Below, in pieces: positions 40,332 through 40,481 of a stretch of DNA of 40,481 bases. A model generated the notes under the pieces. That model ran no database searches. It saw nothing but the letters and a program-made list of their open reading frames with translations, and was not told the DNA's origin. The position numbers were made by a program, and so were the translations under genes. Origin of the DNA: CAZPKH01 sp964407165 (GTDB lineage Bacteria > Bacteroidota > Bacteroidia > Bacteroidales > Muribaculaceae); the NCBI GenBank assembly GCA_964407165.1, contig CAYOUJ010000018.1:1-40481 (forward strand), given 5' to 3'. Each line of letters starts with the position of its first letter. Positions within the stretch are counted from its first letter, which is position 1.

Positions 40332-40418
40332 CACTCGAGTGACGAAAATTCACCCAAAAGTTTTCACTCGAGTGACGAAAATTTACCCAAAAGTTTTCAT
40401 TCGAGTGAAAACTTTTTA
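40332..40418 (+). repeat. 33-bp tandem repeat ending in a terminator
   Basis: Units begin at 40332, 40365 and 40398; the first two differ at one base. Each starts with the palindrome CACTCGAGTG (CATTCGAGTG in the third) and ends AAAAGTTTT. The last unit forms a stem AAAAGTTTTCA/TGAAAACTTTT (40389-40416) followed by T residues, a good rho-independent terminator for the muramidase gene. Confidence 0.85.
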
Positions 40419-40430
40419 ATAATTGTAATC

Positions 40431-40481
40431 ATGTTTCGCATGTTAGCAAATGCTTGTGGCGCAGCCACAACTCCTTCTGTT
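40431..40481 (+). CDS. Possible start of a further ORF, cut by the window end
   Basis: An open frame from ATG 40431 (MFRMLANACGAATTPSV) runs to the window edge. Part of it is a small hairpin (TTGTGGC-GCA-GCCACAA), so it may be repeat rather than gene. Only 17 codons are visible, too few to judge. Confidence 0.2.
   Translation, partial: MFRMLANACGAATTPSV

Noticed and set aside
40332..40418. CRISPR array
   Set aside because: The units are directly tandem without variable spacers, there are fewer than three full copies and no cas genes are present.

Overview
The window looks like chromosomal DNA of a GC-rich gut Bacteroidales bacterium, most likely near Muribaculaceae. This rests on Bacteroidetes-type promoters (TTTG, 19-21 bases, TAnnTTTG), families typical of the order (DUF4923, DUF4292, DUF4465, a MurA with Asp instead of Cys, NxGER-type POT transporters), lipoproteins with an acidic run after the Cys, and the lack of a strong Shine-Dalgarno sequence. 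No transposase, integrase, phage gene or CRISPR array was found.

Layout. 1-199: repeat, terminator and tRNA-Glu(CUC) on the minus strand. 388-4496 (minus): tripartite drug efflux operon TolC / HlyD / MFS. 4770-7032: menD and a DUF4923 lipoprotein. 7107-13061: an AraC-type regulator divergent from a second efflux operon (TolC, HlyD, two ABC-2 permeases, no ATPase). 13186-18791: class A penicillin-binding protein, dUTPase, TPR protein and DUF4292 lipoprotein. 18782-19213: a small AT-rich cassette with 27-bp perfect inverted ends around a four-helix-bundle ORF. 19223-23060: polysaccharide flippase, then a Cache-PP2C-HATPase protein with its STAS partner. 23103-24154: cobalamin riboswitch and a surface lipoprotein. 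24253-31653 (minus): murA, POT transporter, murB, POT transporter, sufE and an M28 peptidase. 31736-36056: secreted protein, YqeY, serS and a secreted endonuclease I. 36107-37776 (minus): glycosyltransferase and mazG. 38000-40306: pepD and a muramidase lipoprotein. 40332-40418: 33-bp repeats ending in a terminator.

Cell-envelope functions dominate: two efflux pumps, cell-wall synthesis (PBP1A, MurA, MurB), possible peptide uptake (two POT proteins), a flippase, a muramidase and several lipoproteins.

The most unusual signal is in the repeats. Nearly every spacer is filled with short-period (7-9 bp) word arrays; at least seven word families recur in two or more distant spacers and often fold into long perfect hairpins. 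Separately, GC-rich palindromes have entered coding sequences without breaking the frame. Two of them (12481-12592 and 19795-19929) share a core of about 50 bp at roughly 90% identity, read in different frames, inside two membrane-protein loops, with different self-complementary arms. The 27-bp inverted-repeat cassette around a 23S-intervening-sequence-type protein is the best candidate for an undescribed element. All calls come from reading the sequence; no database search was run.
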